A stretch of 64,000 nucleotides of DNA from Shimazuella soli. Its GTDB lineage: Bacteria; Bacillota; Bacilli; Thermoactinomycetales; Thermoactinomycetaceae. This document shows positions 33,828-44,260 of this stretch, piece after piece. The notes under the pieces are model-generated. The model did no database searches, was not told the DNA's origin, and saw only the letters and a program-made list of their open reading frames with translations. A program made the position numbers and the translations under genes. Within the stretch, counting starts at the first letter, position 1. Each line of letters begins with the position of its first letter. The stretch covers positions 310,001 through 374,000 of the forward strand of contig NZ_JAKWBN010000002.1 in NCBI RefSeq assembly GCF_022511585.1, in the 5' to 3' direction.

Positions 33828-33921
33828 TCCATAACAAAGATCATTTATTTTAAGGAAATATTCTTTCCCTTTTCGGTGATACTAAAGGAAGAGAAGGACT
33901 TTAGGGGAAAGGATGTCCTAT

Positions 33922-35637
33922 ATGAATTGGACTACCATTGTAATGGTGTTACAAGTATTCTTTTCAATTGTAATTGGGTTATATTTCTTCAATCTCTTAA
34001 AAACACAGCAATCAAGTAAAAATGCAGTTGATAAAGAATCCAAAAAAGAAGTTGAAAAATGGACGAAAATGCGGAGTATCTCGCTTACGGAACCACTCGC
34101 AGAGAAGACTAGGCCTGTAGGTTTAACCGACATTGTTGGACAAGAAGAAGGACTTCGAGCATTAAAAGCAGCACTTTGCGGTCCTAATCCACAACATGTT
34201 ATTATTTATGGACCACCTGGGGTCGGAAAAACTGCTGCAGCTCGTGTGATTTTAGAAGAAGCGAAGAAAAATGACCATTCGCCTTTTAACGAGAGCTCAA
34301 AATTCGTGGAACTAGATGCAACCACGGCCAGATTTGATGAACGTGGGATAGCAGATCCGCTGATTGGTTCTGTGCATGATCCTATTTATCAAGGTGCAGG
34401 AGCAATGGGAATGGCTGGAATCCCGCAACCAAAGCCGGGTGCTGTTACAAAAGCACATGGTGGTATTTTATTTATCGATGAAATTGGCGAACTGCACTCC
34501 ATTCAAATGAATAAGCTTTTAAAAGTATTAGAGGATCGTAAGGTGTTTTTAGAAAGCGCATATTATAGCCGTGAAGATAAGAACACTCCTCATCACATTC
34601 ATGATATCTTTCAAAATGGTCTACCAGCTGATTTTCGTCTTATTGGCGCTACTACACGAACACCAGATGAGATCCCAGCTGCAATTCGTTCGAGATGCAT
34701 GGAAATATATTTTCGTCCATTATTAGCTAGTGAGATTCGAAAAGTAGCAGAGCAGGCATTAGAACGTATCTCGTTCGCTTATGACCCTGATGCGATACGT
34801 GTATTAGAGAGATACGCTAGCAGTGGACGGGATGCTGTGAATATGGTGCAAACTGCTGTAGGATTAGCGATGACAGATGGACGTAAACGCATCGAAACAT
34901 CAGATTTAGAATGGGTGGTGCATGTTAGTCAATTGAGTCCACGACCAGATTTAAAAATGCCAGCCAAAGCTCACATTGGACTTGCTACTGGGCTAGGTGT
35001 GTTTGGTCATCATACTGGTATGATTTTGGAAGTGGAAGTGACAGCTACCAGAGCTAAAAGTGGATCTGGATCTCTCCAAATAACCGGGGTAGTAGATGAA
35101 GAAGAGCTCGGAGGTAACAGAAGAACATTACGGCGAAAAAGTATGGCTCGCGGCTCCATTGAAAATGTGCTTACAGTACTCAGAAAAACGGATATTAACC
35201 CAGAAGCATACCATCTGCATGTTAATTTTCCTGGCGGTATACCACTTGATGGTCCTTCGGCAGGCATTACAATTGCTACTGCTATTTACTCTGCTGTAAA
35301 AGGAATTCCGATTGATAATGATTTAGCGATGACGGGCGAACTGAGTATTCATGGAAATGTGAAACCAGTAGGCGGTGTTATTGCGAAGGTAGATGCTGCA
35401 AGGCAAGCAGGAGCAAAGCGTGTTTTTATCCCAATTGATAATATGCAATCGCTTTTTGAAGAGCTGGATGATATCAAAGTAATTCCTGTCAAAACTTTGG
35501 AACAAGTGATTGGCCTTGCTTTTTCATCCCCGCAAAAAGAACTCAAAGATATTACGAATTTAGGGAATGCTTGGGCAACAGATGGTATTATTCCTTCTAT
35601 GGAATCTACCTTTGATTGGACAAACAAAAACGAATAA
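33922..35637 (+). CDS. lonB: ATP-dependent protease LonB
   Basis: The 571-residue membrane-anchored AAA+ protease has an N-terminal helix (residues 2-25), Walker [13 protein letters not shown] (about residue 98), Walker B ILFIDEIGEL and a C-terminal Lon protease domain with the catalytic serine in [13 protein letters not shown] and the lysine in PVGGVIAKVDAARQAG. It matches B. subtilis LonB, a forespore-linked protease, over its whole length. GGGGAAAGG (33904-33912) supports the ATG at 33922 rather than 33913. lonA follows. Confidence 0.95.
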   Translation: MNWTTIVMVLQVFFSIVIGLYFFNLLKTQQSSKNAVDKESKKEVEKWTKMRSISLTEPLAEKTRPVGLTDIVGQEEGLRALKAALCGPNPQHVIIYGPPGVGKTAAARVILEEAKKNDHSPFNESSKFVELDATTARFDERGIADPLIGSVHDPIYQGAGAMGMAGIPQPKPGAVTKAHGGILFIDEIGELHSIQMNKLLKVLEDRKVFLESAYYSREDKNTPHHIHDIFQNGLPADFRLIGATTRTPDEIPAAIRSRCMEIYFRPLLASEIRKVAEQALERISFAYDPDAIRVLERYASSGRDAVNMVQTAVGLAMTDGRKRIETSDLEWVVHVSQLSPRPDLKMPAKAHIGLATGLGVFGHHTGMILEVEVTATRAKSGSGSLQITGVVDEEELGGNRRTLRRKSMARGSIENVLTVLRKTDINPEAYHLHVNFPGGIPLDGPSAGITIATAIYSAVKGIPIDNDLAMTGELSIHGNVKPVGGVIAKVDAARQAGAKRVFIPIDNMQSLFEELDDIKVIPVKTLEQVIGLAFSSPQKELKDITNLGNAWATDGIIPSMESTFDWTNKNE

Positions 35638-35681
35638 GATAAAATTCTTCAAGATAAAGCTGGCAGCATGGAGGTGCAGAA

Positions 35682-38024
35682 ATGGCTCAACAAGAACAAG
35701 AAAAAACCTATCCACTTCTCCCATTACGTGGACTATTGGTTTTTCCCAGTATGGTACTCCACCTAGATGTAGGTAGAGAAAAGTCAATAAGCGCGCTGGA
35801 CCAAGCAATGGTTGAGGAGAACCACATCTTGTTAGTAACTCAACAAGATGCTCAGATAGAAGAGCCAGCTCAAGAAGATTTGTTTGCTGTCGGAACGATT
35901 GCAAAAGTAAGGCAGATGTTAAAATTGCCTAATGGTACGGTTCGAGTTTTGGTAGAAGGTATAACTCGTGCTTCTATCCAATCCCTAACCAATAACGAAT
36001 CTTATCACGAAGCAAATGTGGTGGAACTCTCCGATGATGTAGAAATCGATCAAGATATGGAAGCATTAATGCGTTCTGTACTCGATCATTTTGAACAGTA
36101 TTTGCGTTATTCCAAAAAACTATCTTCAGATACTTATCAAACTGTGGAAGATATAGAAGAACCAGGGAGATTAGCAGATACTATTGCATCTCACCTTCCG
36201 CTCAAATTGACAGATAAGCAAGCGATTTTAGAATTACCAACCGTAAAAGAACGTTTGGAGAAGTTGCTCAGTCTCCTTCATAATGAGAAGGAAATTTTGC
36301 AACTAGAGCGTAAAATACATGCGCAAGTAAAGAAACAAATGGAGCAGGCGCAAAAAGAATACTATCTTCGAGAACAGATGAAAGCCATTCAAAAGGAATT
36401 GGGAGAAAAAGAAGGTCGTTCTGGTGAAGTAGAAGAACTTCGTGAACAATTATCTAAATTGATGGCACCAGATATCGTAAAAGAAAGAGTATCCAAAGAA
36501 ATTGATCGACTAGAGAAAACCCCCACAACTTCAGCTGAAGGGGGAGTAATACGCAATTACATCGATTGGCTTTTGGATCTGCCTTGGGAATATCAAACAG
36601 AAGATCGACTAGATATTAATGCAGCTGAAAAAATATTAGATGAAGATCACTATGGTTTGGAAAAACCAAAAGAGCGAATTCTGGAATATTTGGCTGTTCA
36701 GCAGATGGTGAAGAAGCTAAAAGGACCTATTTTATGCTTGGTTGGCCCTCCTGGAGTAGGAAAAACCTCATTAGCAAAATCTATAGCCCGCTCTTTAAAT
36801 CGTGAGTTTGTTCGTATTTCTCTTGGTGGTGTACATGATGAAGCGGAAATTCGCGGACATCGACGAACTTACATTGGTTCATTACCTGGACGTATTATCC
36901 AAGGAATGAAAACAGCAGGTTCTGCTAATCCAGTATTCTTACTAGATGAGATTGATAAAATGTCTAACGATTTTCGTGGGGACCCAGCTTCTGCATTATT
37001 AGAAGTATTGGACCCAAATCAAAATTCTACTTATAGTGATCACTATATTGAAATTCCATATGATCTATCGAAGGTAATGTTTATTACTACTGCAAATACA
37101 ATGTATAGTATCCCACGTCCTTTGTTGGATCGAATGGAAGTCATCAATCTTTCTGGTTATACAGAATTGGAAAAAGAACAAATTGCCAAAACCTATTTGA
37201 TCCCAAAACAACTCAAAGAGCATGGATTAACAGAAGAAATGCTAACAATTGATCCGGAAACTCTTTTAGCTATTATTCGCTATTATACGCGTGAAGCAGG
37301 GGTTCGTAGTTTAGAGCGCGTTATTGGTACACTATGCAGAAAAGCTGCTAGAGATATTGTCTCAGGCAAAACGGATCACATTGTGGTGGATGAAGAAAAA
37401 TTACAAGATATGCTTGGACCTCATAAATTCCGCTATGGTCGCAGAGCATCAAAAGATCAAGTTGGAATGGCTACAGGTTTAGCGTGGACGGAAGTTGGTG
37501 GCGATACGCTAGCGATCGAGGTTACACTGCTTCCTGGAAAAGGTAAACTGACCTTGACTGGCCAACTTGGAGATGTGATGAAAGAGTCGGCTCAAGCTGC
37601 ATTTAGTTATATACGTTCACGTGCCAAAGAATTGCACATCCCTGAAAACTTTCATGAAGAAAACGATATCCACATTCACATACCAGAAGGAGCAATCCCA
37701 AAGGATGGTCCATCTGCAGGGATTACGATGGCAACAGCCCTTGTTTCTGCCCTTACCAATACTCCTGTATCTAGTAAAGTTGCGATGACAGGGGAAATAA
37801 CACTTCGTGGACGCGTGCTTCCGATTGGCGGTTTAAAAGAAAAATCTTTAGCCGCACATCGTGCAGGGATAGAGCATGTTATCATCCCAGAAGAGAATCA
37901 AAAAGATTTAGTGGACATCCCAGAGAGTGTACAAAAAGATCTTGTTTTTACACCAGTATCTCATTTAGATGAAGTATTGAAGATTGCACTAATGAGGGAA
38001 TACGATGAAAATCACACAGGTTGA
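35682..38024 (+). CDS. lon: ATP-dependent protease La (LonA)
   Basis: The 780-residue cytosolic protease has the LAN N-domain (residues 8-200), AAA+ module with Walker [10 protein letters not shown] (about residue 358) and Walker [11 protein letters not shown], and the protease domain with the catalytic Ser in [13 protein letters not shown] and Lys in [14 protein letters not shown]. Length and order next to lonB and ysxC are as in B. subtilis. It ends inside the start of ysxC, an overlap of 20 bases. Confidence 0.96.
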   Translation: MAQQEQEKTYPLLPLRGLLVFPSMVLHLDVGREKSISALDQAMVEENHILLVTQQDAQIEEPAQEDLFAVGTIAKVRQMLKLPNGTVRVLVEGITRASIQSLTNNESYHEANVVELSDDVEIDQDMEALMRSVLDHFEQYLRYSKKLSSDTYQTVEDIEEPGRLADTIASHLPLKLTDKQAILELPTVKERLEKLLSLLHNEKEILQLERKIHAQVKKQMEQAQKEYYLREQMKAIQKELGEKEGRSGEVEELREQLSKLMAPDIVKERVSKEIDRLEKTPTTSAEGGVIRNYIDWLLDLPWEYQTEDRLDINAAEKILDEDHYGLEKPKERILEYLAVQQMVKKLKGPILCLVGPPGVGKTSLAKSIARSLNREFVRISLGGVHDEAEIRGHRRTYIGSLPGRIIQGMKTAGSANPVFLLDEIDKMSNDFRGDPASALLEVLDPNQNSTYSDHYIEIPYDLSKVMFITTANTMYSIPRPLLDRMEVINLSGYTELEKEQIAKTYLIPKQLKEHGLTEEMLTIDPETLLAIIRYYTREAGVRSLERVIGTLCRKAARDIVSGKTDHIVVDEEKLQDMLGPHKFRYGRRASKDQVGMATGLAWTEVGGDTLAIEVTLLPGKGKLTLTGQLGDVMKESAQAAFSYIRSRAKELHIPENFHEENDIHIHIPEGAIPKDGPSAGITMATALVSALTNTPVSSKVAMTGEITLRGRVLPIGGLKEKSLAAHRAGIEHVIIPEENQKDLVDIPESVQKDLVFTPVSHLDEVLKIALMREYDENHTG

Positions 38025-38604
38025 ATTTATGACCAGTGCAGTATTACCAGAACAATACCCAACGGAAAATAGGCCAGAGATTGCACTCTCTGGCCGTTCC
38101 AATGTCGGTAAATCCTCTCTGATTAACTGCTTGGTCAATCGAAAAAATATTGCTCGAATTAGCTCCAGACCAGGAAAAACACAAACCATTAATTTCTTTT
38201 TAGTAAATGAAGAGATTGTTTTTGCAGATGTTCCTGGATATGGATTTGCGAAGGTATCCAAAAAGATTCGGGAGTCTTGGGGTAAAATGATGGAAACTTA
38301 TTTTACCAGTCGGGAAAATCTTATGAGTGTTATCCAAATTGTTGATTTGCGTCATCCTCCGACAAAAGACGATCAGAGCATGTATCAATTTTTAAAACAT
38401 TATCAAATTCCAGTGATTATTGCAGCTACTAAGGCAGATAAGTTGCCGAAGAGTAAATGGCATAAACATTTAAAACAAGTAAAAGAAGTTTTGCAGATGG
38501 ATTCATCCGATACTTTAATCCTATTTTCATCCGAGACAAGAATGGGTAAAGATGAACTATTGGCGGAAATCGAAAAGCGAATAGTTGGATCGATAGCAGA
38601 ATAA
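38005..38604 (+). CDS. ysxC: Ribosome biogenesis GTPase EngB/YsxC
   Basis: The 199-residue GTPase needed for 50S subunit maturation has G1 GRSNVGKSS (about residue 30), G3 DVPGYG, G4 ATKADK and G5 FSSE. Length and position after lon are standard. It overlaps the lon gene by 20 bases, implying coupled translation. Confidence 0.95.
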   Translation: MKITQVEFMTSAVLPEQYPTENRPEIALSGRSNVGKSSLINCLVNRKNIARISSRPGKTQTINFFLVNEEIVFADVPGYGFAKVSKKIRESWGKMMETYFTSRENLMSVIQIVDLRHPPTKDDQSMYQFLKHYQIPVIIAATKADKLPKSKWHKHLKQVKEVLQMDSSDTLILFSSETRMGKDELLAEIEKRIVGSIAE

Positions 38605-38637
38605 CATTAAATATTAGTAGGAGAAAGTTGGGGAATC

Positions 38638-39720
38638 ATGAGCAAAAAAAAATGCGTAGCTATTGTTTTTGGGGGTAAATCTGGGGAACACGATGTGAGT
38701 CTATTGTCTGCTTCTTCTGTACTCCAAGCCCTTGATCGATCCAAATATATACCATTACTAGTAGGTATCAGTAAAACTGGTGAATGGCTTACGGGAGAAG
38801 AAGTATTTACTTATTTGAGTAATCATTTAGATGCAGCGTTTCTGGACCAATTAAGGCTGGAACTACCAGATGTTGAAACTTATCGAGGTAACACTTTTCC
38901 ATCTGTAACTTTTGAGATGGCTGATGTTGTATTTCCAGTATTACATGGAACTTTTGGAGAGGATGGAACCATACAAGGAATGCTTGAGATGTTAAATATT
39001 CCATATGCGGGAGCAGGAGTGTTGGCATCTGCGACTGGTATGGATAAAGCAATCAGCAAAGTGCTATTCAAAGATGCAGGTTTAGCCCAAGCGAAATATC
39101 TCGTAGCTCAATTTTCTGAGACATCCGAAGCGATTATTCAAAAAGTGGAGCATCAGCTAGGTTATCCATGTTTTGTGAAGCCAGCAAATTTAGGTTCTAG
39201 TGTAGGTATTTCCAAAGCTGAAAATCGAGATGCATTGGAGACCGCGATTTCTACTGCTCGAGAATATGATCGGAAAATCGTGATCGAAGAATTTGTTCCA
39301 GCACGTGAAATTGAAGTAGCAGTATTGGGGAATGAGAATCCAAAAGCATCCAATCCAGGTGAGATTATCTCTTCTAATGACTATTACGACTATGAAGCAA
39401 AATACATAAGTGGTACATCACAGATGCAGATACCTGCAATTTTACCTGAGTCTACATTGGAACAAATTAGAGAAATGGCGATTACCGCATTTCAGGCAAT
39501 AGACGGAAGCGGACTGGCGCGAGTAGACTTTTTCGTTCATAAAAATAGCGGTCAAATTTATATTAATGAAATCAACACGATGCCAGGTTTTACTGCGTAT
39601 AGTATGTATCCGAAAATGTGGGAGGAATCTGGTTTAGCCTATACAGACCTTATCACAGAGTTGATTGAATTAGGGATACAGCGCCATCGTTTAAAATTAG
39701 CTTTAAATACAAGTAGATGA
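38638..39720 (+). CDS. ddl: D-alanine--D-alanine ligase
   Basis: The 360-residue ATP-grasp enzyme makes the D-Ala-D-Ala end of peptidoglycan precursors. Motifs are GGKSGEHDVSLLSA at the start, HGTFGEDGTIQG, KPANLGSSVGISKA and NEINTMPGFTAYSMYP. The omega-loop reads DYYDYEAKY, with the tyrosine typical of D-Ala-D-Ala rather than D-Ala-D-Lac ligases. In B. subtilis ddl is not at this place, so the ddl-ABC-map block separates ysxC from hemA here. AGGAGAAAG lies upstream of the ATG. Confidence 0.94.
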   Translation: MSKKKCVAIVFGGKSGEHDVSLLSASSVLQALDRSKYIPLLVGISKTGEWLTGEEVFTYLSNHLDAAFLDQLRLELPDVETYRGNTFPSVTFEMADVVFPVLHGTFGEDGTIQGMLEMLNIPYAGAGVLASATGMDKAISKVLFKDAGLAQAKYLVAQFSETSEAIIQKVEHQLGYPCFVKPANLGSSVGISKAENRDALETAISTAREYDRKIVIEEFVPAREIEVAVLGNENPKASNPGEIISSNDYYDYEAKYISGTSQMQIPAILPESTLEQIREMAITAFQAIDGSGLARVDFFVHKNSGQIYINEINTMPGFTAYSMYPKMWEESGLAYTDLITELIELGIQRHRLKLALNTSR

Positions 39721-39750
39721 TGATGTAAGTATGTGTTTTAGACTTAAATA

Positions 39751-39775
39751 GGGTTCCATTCGGAGCCCTTTTTTT
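39751..39775 (+). terminator. Terminator after ddl
   Basis: Stem GGGTTCC (39751-39757) and GGAGCCC (39762-39768) with one G-U pair, tetraloop ATTC, followed by seven T. Confidence 0.88.
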
Positions 39776-39810
39776 GTAGGATGTAAAAAAGGAGACAGAG
39801 GGGTTTTTGA

Positions 39811-40725
39811 ATGACAAAGCAACCTGTTGTGCAATTAGAAAATATATCAAAAGTAATTGGAAATAAAACGATCATTGATCAGTTATCATTTGAGTTATAT
39901 CCAGGAGAAGTAGTTGGTTTTTTGGGCCCAAATGGAGCAGGAAAAACAACTACTATCCGAATGATAGTAGGGCTAATGGCTCCAACATCAGGGAAAATAT
40001 TGATCGAAGGGATCGATATTGACCAAGAGTTTGAAAAAGCAATTCGTCATGTAGGAGCGATTGTAGAAAATCCAGAGCTATATAAATATATGTCTGGTTA
40101 CAATAATTTGGTGCACTATGCAAGAATGGTAGATGGAGTTACAGACGAGAGAATAGAAGAAGTTATCGAGCTAGTTGGCTTACAAAATAGAATTGAACAG
40201 AAAGTAAAAACATATTCTTTAGGTATGCGTCAGCGTCTAGGACTAGCACAAGCCCTTTTACATAAACCAAGACTGCTTATATTGGATGAGCCGACAAACG
40301 GGCTTGATCCTGCGGGGATACGTGAATTTCGAGACTATTTACGATATGTTGCAGATCAAGAAGGAGTTTGTGTACTTGTCTCCAGCCATTTGTTGTCTGA
40401 AATTGAATTGATGTGTGATCGTACACTCATTATTCAATCAGGAAAATTAATTGGAGAAAAGCAAATTCAAGTAAAACAAGAAAAATCACAAGGGCAAAAG
40501 ATTGTTCGTTTTGAAGTTTCCCCAGTTGACAAAGCTGTTTCCTTATTGTCTTCTACCTATCAAGCTGTTTCAGATGGGTTTGAAGTGGAAATGGGCCGTG
40601 AGGCTGTTGCCGCTCTGGTACAAAAGTTAGTAGCAGAGAATATCCAGATATACGCGATTGAAACACGTGTAAAATCGCTAGAAGATGAGTTTTTGGAGAT
40701 CACAGGGGGGAAATCGGTTGATTAA
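39811..40725 (+). CDS. ABC transporter ATP-binding protein (BcrA/CcmA type)
   Basis: The 304-residue ATPase has Walker A GPNGAGKTT (about residue 41), signature YSLGMRQRLGLAQALL and Walker B LLILDEPTNGLDP, as in BcrA-type exporters and the DrrA/YxlF group. It pairs with the permease that overlaps its end by 8 bases. Substrates of this group range from peptide antibiotics to unknown; no immunity or bacteriocin gene is near. Confidence 0.9.
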   Translation: MTKQPVVQLENISKVIGNKTIIDQLSFELYPGEVVGFLGPNGAGKTTTIRMIVGLMAPTSGKILIEGIDIDQEFEKAIRHVGAIVENPELYKYMSGYNNLVHYARMVDGVTDERIEEVIELVGLQNRIEQKVKTYSLGMRQRLGLAQALLHKPRLLILDEPTNGLDPAGIREFRDYLRYVADQEGVCVLVSSHLLSEIELMCDRTLIIQSGKLIGEKQIQVKQEKSQGQKIVRFEVSPVDKAVSLLSSTYQAVSDGFEVEMGREAVAALVQKLVAENIQIYAIETRVKSLEDEFLEITGGKSVD

Positions 40726-41482
40726 ATTTGTTCGTCTCATTCAAAATGAAAATATGAAGATGTTTAGCCGAGTTAGCAACTGGGTGATGGTAGGTTTCTT
40801 TTTTCTTGTCATCCTGTTCAATGTAGCGATGACACCAGCTGATTTACCTAATGCATCAGTGGAAGATCAGTTCTCTTATTTTTTGAGCGGTTCAGACTCT
40901 CCATTGTTGGTCATTACAGCTCTTTCGATTATTTGGGCTTCAAGTATTATGGCGGCGGAGTTTTCTTCTGGTACTATTAAGCTGCTCCTCATTCGTCCTG
41001 TAACTCGAGTAAAGATACTTTGGTCGAAATATACATTAGTCGTTCTGTATGCTTTGGGACTGACTATTATTTATTTCTTACTGACGCTTTTGTTCGCATA
41101 CATTCTCTATCCAGGTGTTTCGTTTCCGAATGAATCGATAACGATTTTTGCTAAAATGTCCGGGCTTTCTTTTATCGAATCTTTATTTATGATTACTCTC
41201 ACCTATTTTTTAGCGGTTACGTCTTACAATCGATCCCTGGCTCTGGGTGTCTCCTTGTTTCTCTATCTCATGAGCTCCGTACTTGCTTTTGTGTTACAAA
41301 CCAAGCCATGGTCTAAATATTTGTTCTTCACCCAATTAAATTTGACCAAATATGCATCCTTTGACGGTGGTATCTCAGCGATGAATACGTTGTCTTTTTC
41401 CTTGTGTGTGCTCGGTGTATATTTTATTTTATTCATTGTAGCAACTTGGATTACATTTGCGAGCCGGGATGTAGCGAGTTAA
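40718..41482 (+). CDS. ABC-2 type transporter permease
   Basis: The 254-residue membrane protein has about six helices and the ABC-2 pattern SIIWASSIMAAEFSSGTIKLLLIRPVTRVKILWSKY (near residues 80-115), which contacts the ATPase. The TTG at 40718 is chosen because AGGGGGG (40704-40710) ends 7 bases upstream, giving MIKFVRLIQNENMKM. It overlaps the ATPase gene by 8 bases. Substrate unknown. Confidence 0.87.
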   Translation: MIKFVRLIQNENMKMFSRVSNWVMVGFFFLVILFNVAMTPADLPNASVEDQFSYFLSGSDSPLLVITALSIIWASSIMAAEFSSGTIKLLLIRPVTRVKILWSKYTLVVLYALGLTIIYFLLTLLFAYILYPGVSFPNESITIFAKMSGLSFIESLFMITLTYFLAVTSYNRSLALGVSLFLYLMSSVLAFVLQTKPWSKYLFFTQLNLTKYASFDGGISAMNTLSFSLCVLGVYFILFIVATWITFASRDVAS

Positions 41483-41484
41483 CA

Positions 41485-41522
41485 AAAAACTTGTGCCATT
41501 GATCTATTCGGCACAAGTTTTT
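41485..41522. terminator. Bidirectional terminator between the ABC permease and map
   Basis: Perfect 13-bp stem AAAAACTTGTGCC (41485-41497) and GGCACAAGTTTTT (41510-41522). The A and T runs serve both strands, and the convergent genes end on either side. Confidence 0.92.
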
Positions 41523-41524
41523 TA

Positions 41525-42268
41525 TTATTGTTCTGTTAAAATAATGGGACCATCTTTGGTGATAGCGATCGTATGCTCATATTGGGCCGATAAACTTTCA
41601 TCCACTGTTACCGCTGTCCACCCATCTCCTAGTACACGGACATGATGCTTTCCTAGGTTTAGCATAGGTTCAATGGTAAAAACCATGCCTTCGGTAATCA
41701 GCGGACCGGTGTGTGGGGTGCCATAGTGTGGAACTTCAGGCGGTTCATGCATGCGTTTGCCGATCCCATGTCCGATAAAGGGGCGTACGACGGAAAGTCC
41801 ATTGGATTCCGCAAATGATTGTATGGCATGGGAAATATCTCCGATTCGGTTTCCGATTTGAGCTTGTTCAATCCCTTTATATAATGATTCTTTGGTTAAT
41901 TGAAGTAATCGATCCGCTTCCTCACTTACCTCTCCAACTGGATAGCTCCAAGCAGAATCTGCTAACCATCCATCTACGTTTACCACCATATCGATAGTGA
42001 CAATGTCGCCATTTTGAAGAGCTTCTTTTCGCGGAAATCCGTGACATACTTCATGATTGATAGAGGCACAAGTAGCATATGGGTAGCCTAAGTATCCTTT
42101 TTGTTCAGGAGTAGCACCATGTTGTTCCAAGTAATTTTCGACAAACTGGTCGATTTCCCAAGTCGTGATGCCTGGAACAATGCGTTTGGAAATTTCCCGA
42201 TGGCAGGAGGCGAGTAGTTGACCAGCCTGTTTCATTTTATTAATTTCTCCCAAAGACTTAATTCCCAT
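41525..42268 (-). CDS. map: Methionine aminopeptidase, type I
   Basis: The 247-residue enzyme removes the initiator methionine. Metal ligands are visible: Asp in IDMVVNVDGW and DSAWSYPVG, His in GHGIGKRMHEPP, Glu in FTIEPML and Glu in QYEHTIAIT. The length is normal. It is not in the usual ribosomal-protein locus, so it may be a second copy, as B. subtilis has map and mapB. It is followed (upstream on this strand) by a small membrane protein gene 10 bases away, so the two form an operon. Confidence 0.93.
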   Translation of the reverse strand: MGIKSLGEINKMKQAGQLLASCHREISKRIVPGITTWEIDQFVENYLEQHGATPEQKGYLGYPYATCASINHEVCHGFPRKEALQNGDIVTIDMVVNVDGWLADSAWSYPVGEVSEEADRLLQLTKESLYKGIEQAQIGNRIGDISHAIQSFAESNGLSVVRPFIGHGIGKRMHEPPEVPHYGTPHTGPLITEGMVFTIEPMLNLGKHHVRVLGDGWTAVTVDESLSAQYEHTIAITKDGPIILTEQ

Positions 42269-42278
42269 TGTACTCCTC

Positions 42279-42749
42279 CTATTTTTTTACAATAAAGATT
42301 GCTCCAAGCCCAACAATGAAAATGGGCCAATATACATTTGTAAAAGTGGCGATTGGAGCTAAATAAGTAATGTCTTTTAATCCCGGCCAAGCAAATACAC
42401 CACTTAGCAATAAGACGATACCGATAACTAAAGTTATGTTATTCTGATTCAAGATATATTGTAACATCAATGTTGCTCCAATCATAATGACGATAATACT
42501 CCAGTGTCTGGGCCATGCAGCTACATATTGAAATCCCCATACGGTTATTCCGATCGTCGCAAAGATGCCGCCGAGTAATGTCAAATGACTTTGTTTTTGT
42601 ATAAATGAAAAGAAAATAAGGAATATACCCACCACAAATAACAAAAAAGACCAGCTGAGAAATGAAGTCAACTTCGCCCAGTTAGCCTCTACGATCAATA
42701 ATATAACACCCATTAGCACGAGAAAAAAACCAATCACACGGTTTTGCAT
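42279..42749 (-). CDS. Membrane protein with LiaF/YvqF-like transmembrane region
   Basis: The 156-residue protein is almost all hydrophobic, with about six helices; it opens MQNRVIGFFLVLMGVILL. The short hairpin helices and aromatic W/F pattern resemble the N-terminal membrane part of LiaF/YvqF proteins, but the cytosolic domain is absent. The ATG at 42749 is preferred because AAGGAGAG lies about 8 bases upstream. It is the first gene of an operon with map. Function unknown. Confidence 0.65.
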   Translation of the reverse strand: MQNRVIGFFLVLMGVILLIVEANWAKLTSFLSWSFLLFVVGIFLIFFSFIQKQSHLTLLGGIFATIGITVWGFQYVAAWPRHWSIIVIMIGATLMLQYILNQNNITLVIGIVLLLSGVFAWPGLKDITYLAPIATFTNVYWPIFIVGLGAIFIVKK

Positions 42750-42854
42750 GAGTAAGTCTCTCCTTAAGAAAAACAATTATGAAAGTTTCTTTTCATCATA
42801 TCACAGATGCGTCATCAGGTGTTCACAGTTGAAGATGGAGTTTGGTAAAGTTTG

Positions 42855-42863
42855 TGTTATAAT
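42855..42863 (+). promoter_or_regulatory. Extended -10 promoter of the hem operon
   Basis: TGTTATAAT (42855-42863) is an extended -10 element 58 bases before hemA; no good -35 is found at the proper distance. Confidence 0.55.
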
Positions 42864-42921
42864 GATGAATGGTTTTATGTGCGGTTTTTATGTTCATTCT
42901 AAAGAATTGAGGTGAGAAAAG

Positions 42922-44250
42922 ATGCATACCCTTGTTGTTGGTCTCAGTCATCAGACTGCTCCAGTTGAGCTTCGAGAGAAGTTTTCTTTCGATCCAGATC
43001 GCATTGCCATTGCCTTACGAGCCCTTCGCGATATGAAGAGTATGTTGGAATGTGTGATTGTGAGCACCTGTAACCGAACAGAGTTATACATTGTAGCTGA
43101 CCAGCTTCACACCGGGGAATACTATGCCAAAACTTTTCTCGAGAGCTGGTTTCGTGTCTCACGAGAGGAATTTGTTCCTCATTTGTATGTGAAGACTAAC
43201 ACGGAAGCAGTCAGGCATTTGTTTCGCGTTGTCTGTGGTTTGGAGTCTTTGGTTATTGGAGAGACACAAATTTTAGGTCAAGTCAAACAAGCTTTCCAGT
43301 CAGCCCTACAAGCAGGTACGACTGGCACTCTTTTCAATCATTTATTCAAACAAGCAATCTCGCTGGGCAAGAAAGCACATACACAAACGGAAATTGGACA
43401 AAATGCTGTTTCCGTGAGTTATGCAGCAGTGGAATTAGGAAAAAAACTATTCACTTCTTTTGCTAAGAAAACCATTTTATTGGTTGGAGCTGGGAAGATG
43501 AGTGAACTAACCGCAAAACATTTTAGGGCTTCTGGAGTAAAAAATGTTATTGTTGTCAATCGAACATTTACCAAAGCACAAGAATTAGCTGCCGTATTTC
43601 AGGGGACTGCTTACCCATGGGAAGACCTTTCTCGGGTATTAGAGGAAGCGGATGTGGTAGTAAGCTCCACAGGAGCAAAACAGTTTGTCATCACTCGTGA
43701 AATGGTACAAGCGACATTAGTAAATCGTAAGAAACCTTTATTTTTTATTGATATCGCAGTACCAAGAGATATTGATCCAGATGTGAATCAACTGGATAAT
43801 GCATTTCTCTATAATATGGATGACCTTGAAGAAATCGTAGCTGCAAATGTAGGTCTGCGTGAGCAAGAAGCGATCCGCGTGGAAGTATGGATAAAAGAGG
43901 AACAAGCATCATTCCAAGAATGGTTAGACACCCTTGGTGTAGTTCCTGTTATTCGTGCATTGCGCAGTAAATCATTGCAGATTCAAACTGATACGATGAC
44001 AAAGATCGAGCGAAAATTACCTGATCTTACTGAACAACAAAGACGAGTGATCAATAAACAGACCAAAAGTATTGTGAACCAAATGATGCATGATCCGATT
44101 ATGCGCATGAAAGAATTAGCTAGTACAGAGGAAAAAGAAGCAGCATTACGATTATTTCAGCATTTATTTGCACTTGAAGTCGACGATGAGCCAAAAGACC
44201 AAGAAGCCAAGAGCGTGATGCCAAACGGTTTACCACTTCCGATGAACTAG
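42922..44250 (+). CDS. hemA: Glutamyl-tRNA reductase
   Basis: The 442-residue enzyme makes glutamate-1-semialdehyde from glutamyl-tRNA, the first committed step of tetrapyrrole synthesis. The catalytic cysteine is in STCNRTELYIVA (about residue 50), with GLESLVIGETQILGQVK and a Rossmann LLVGAGKMSELTAKHF for NADPH. The length fits. It opens the operon; the other genes follow within 15 bases or overlap. Confidence 0.95.
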   Translation: MHTLVVGLSHQTAPVELREKFSFDPDRIAIALRALRDMKSMLECVIVSTCNRTELYIVADQLHTGEYYAKTFLESWFRVSREEFVPHLYVKTNTEAVRHLFRVVCGLESLVIGETQILGQVKQAFQSALQAGTTGTLFNHLFKQAISLGKKAHTQTEIGQNAVSVSYAAVELGKKLFTSFAKKTILLVGAGKMSELTAKHFRASGVKNVIVVNRTFTKAQELAAVFQGTAYPWEDLSRVLEEADVVVSSTGAKQFVITREMVQATLVNRKKPLFFIDIAVPRDIDPDVNQLDNAFLYNMDDLEEIVAANVGLREQEAIRVEVWIKEEQASFQEWLDTLGVVPVIRALRSKSLQIQTDTMTKIERKLPDLTEQQRRVINKQTKSIVNQMMHDPIMRMKELASTEEKEAALRLFQHLFALEVDDEPKDQEAKSVMPNGLPLPMN

Positions 44251-44260
44251 GGGACATGTT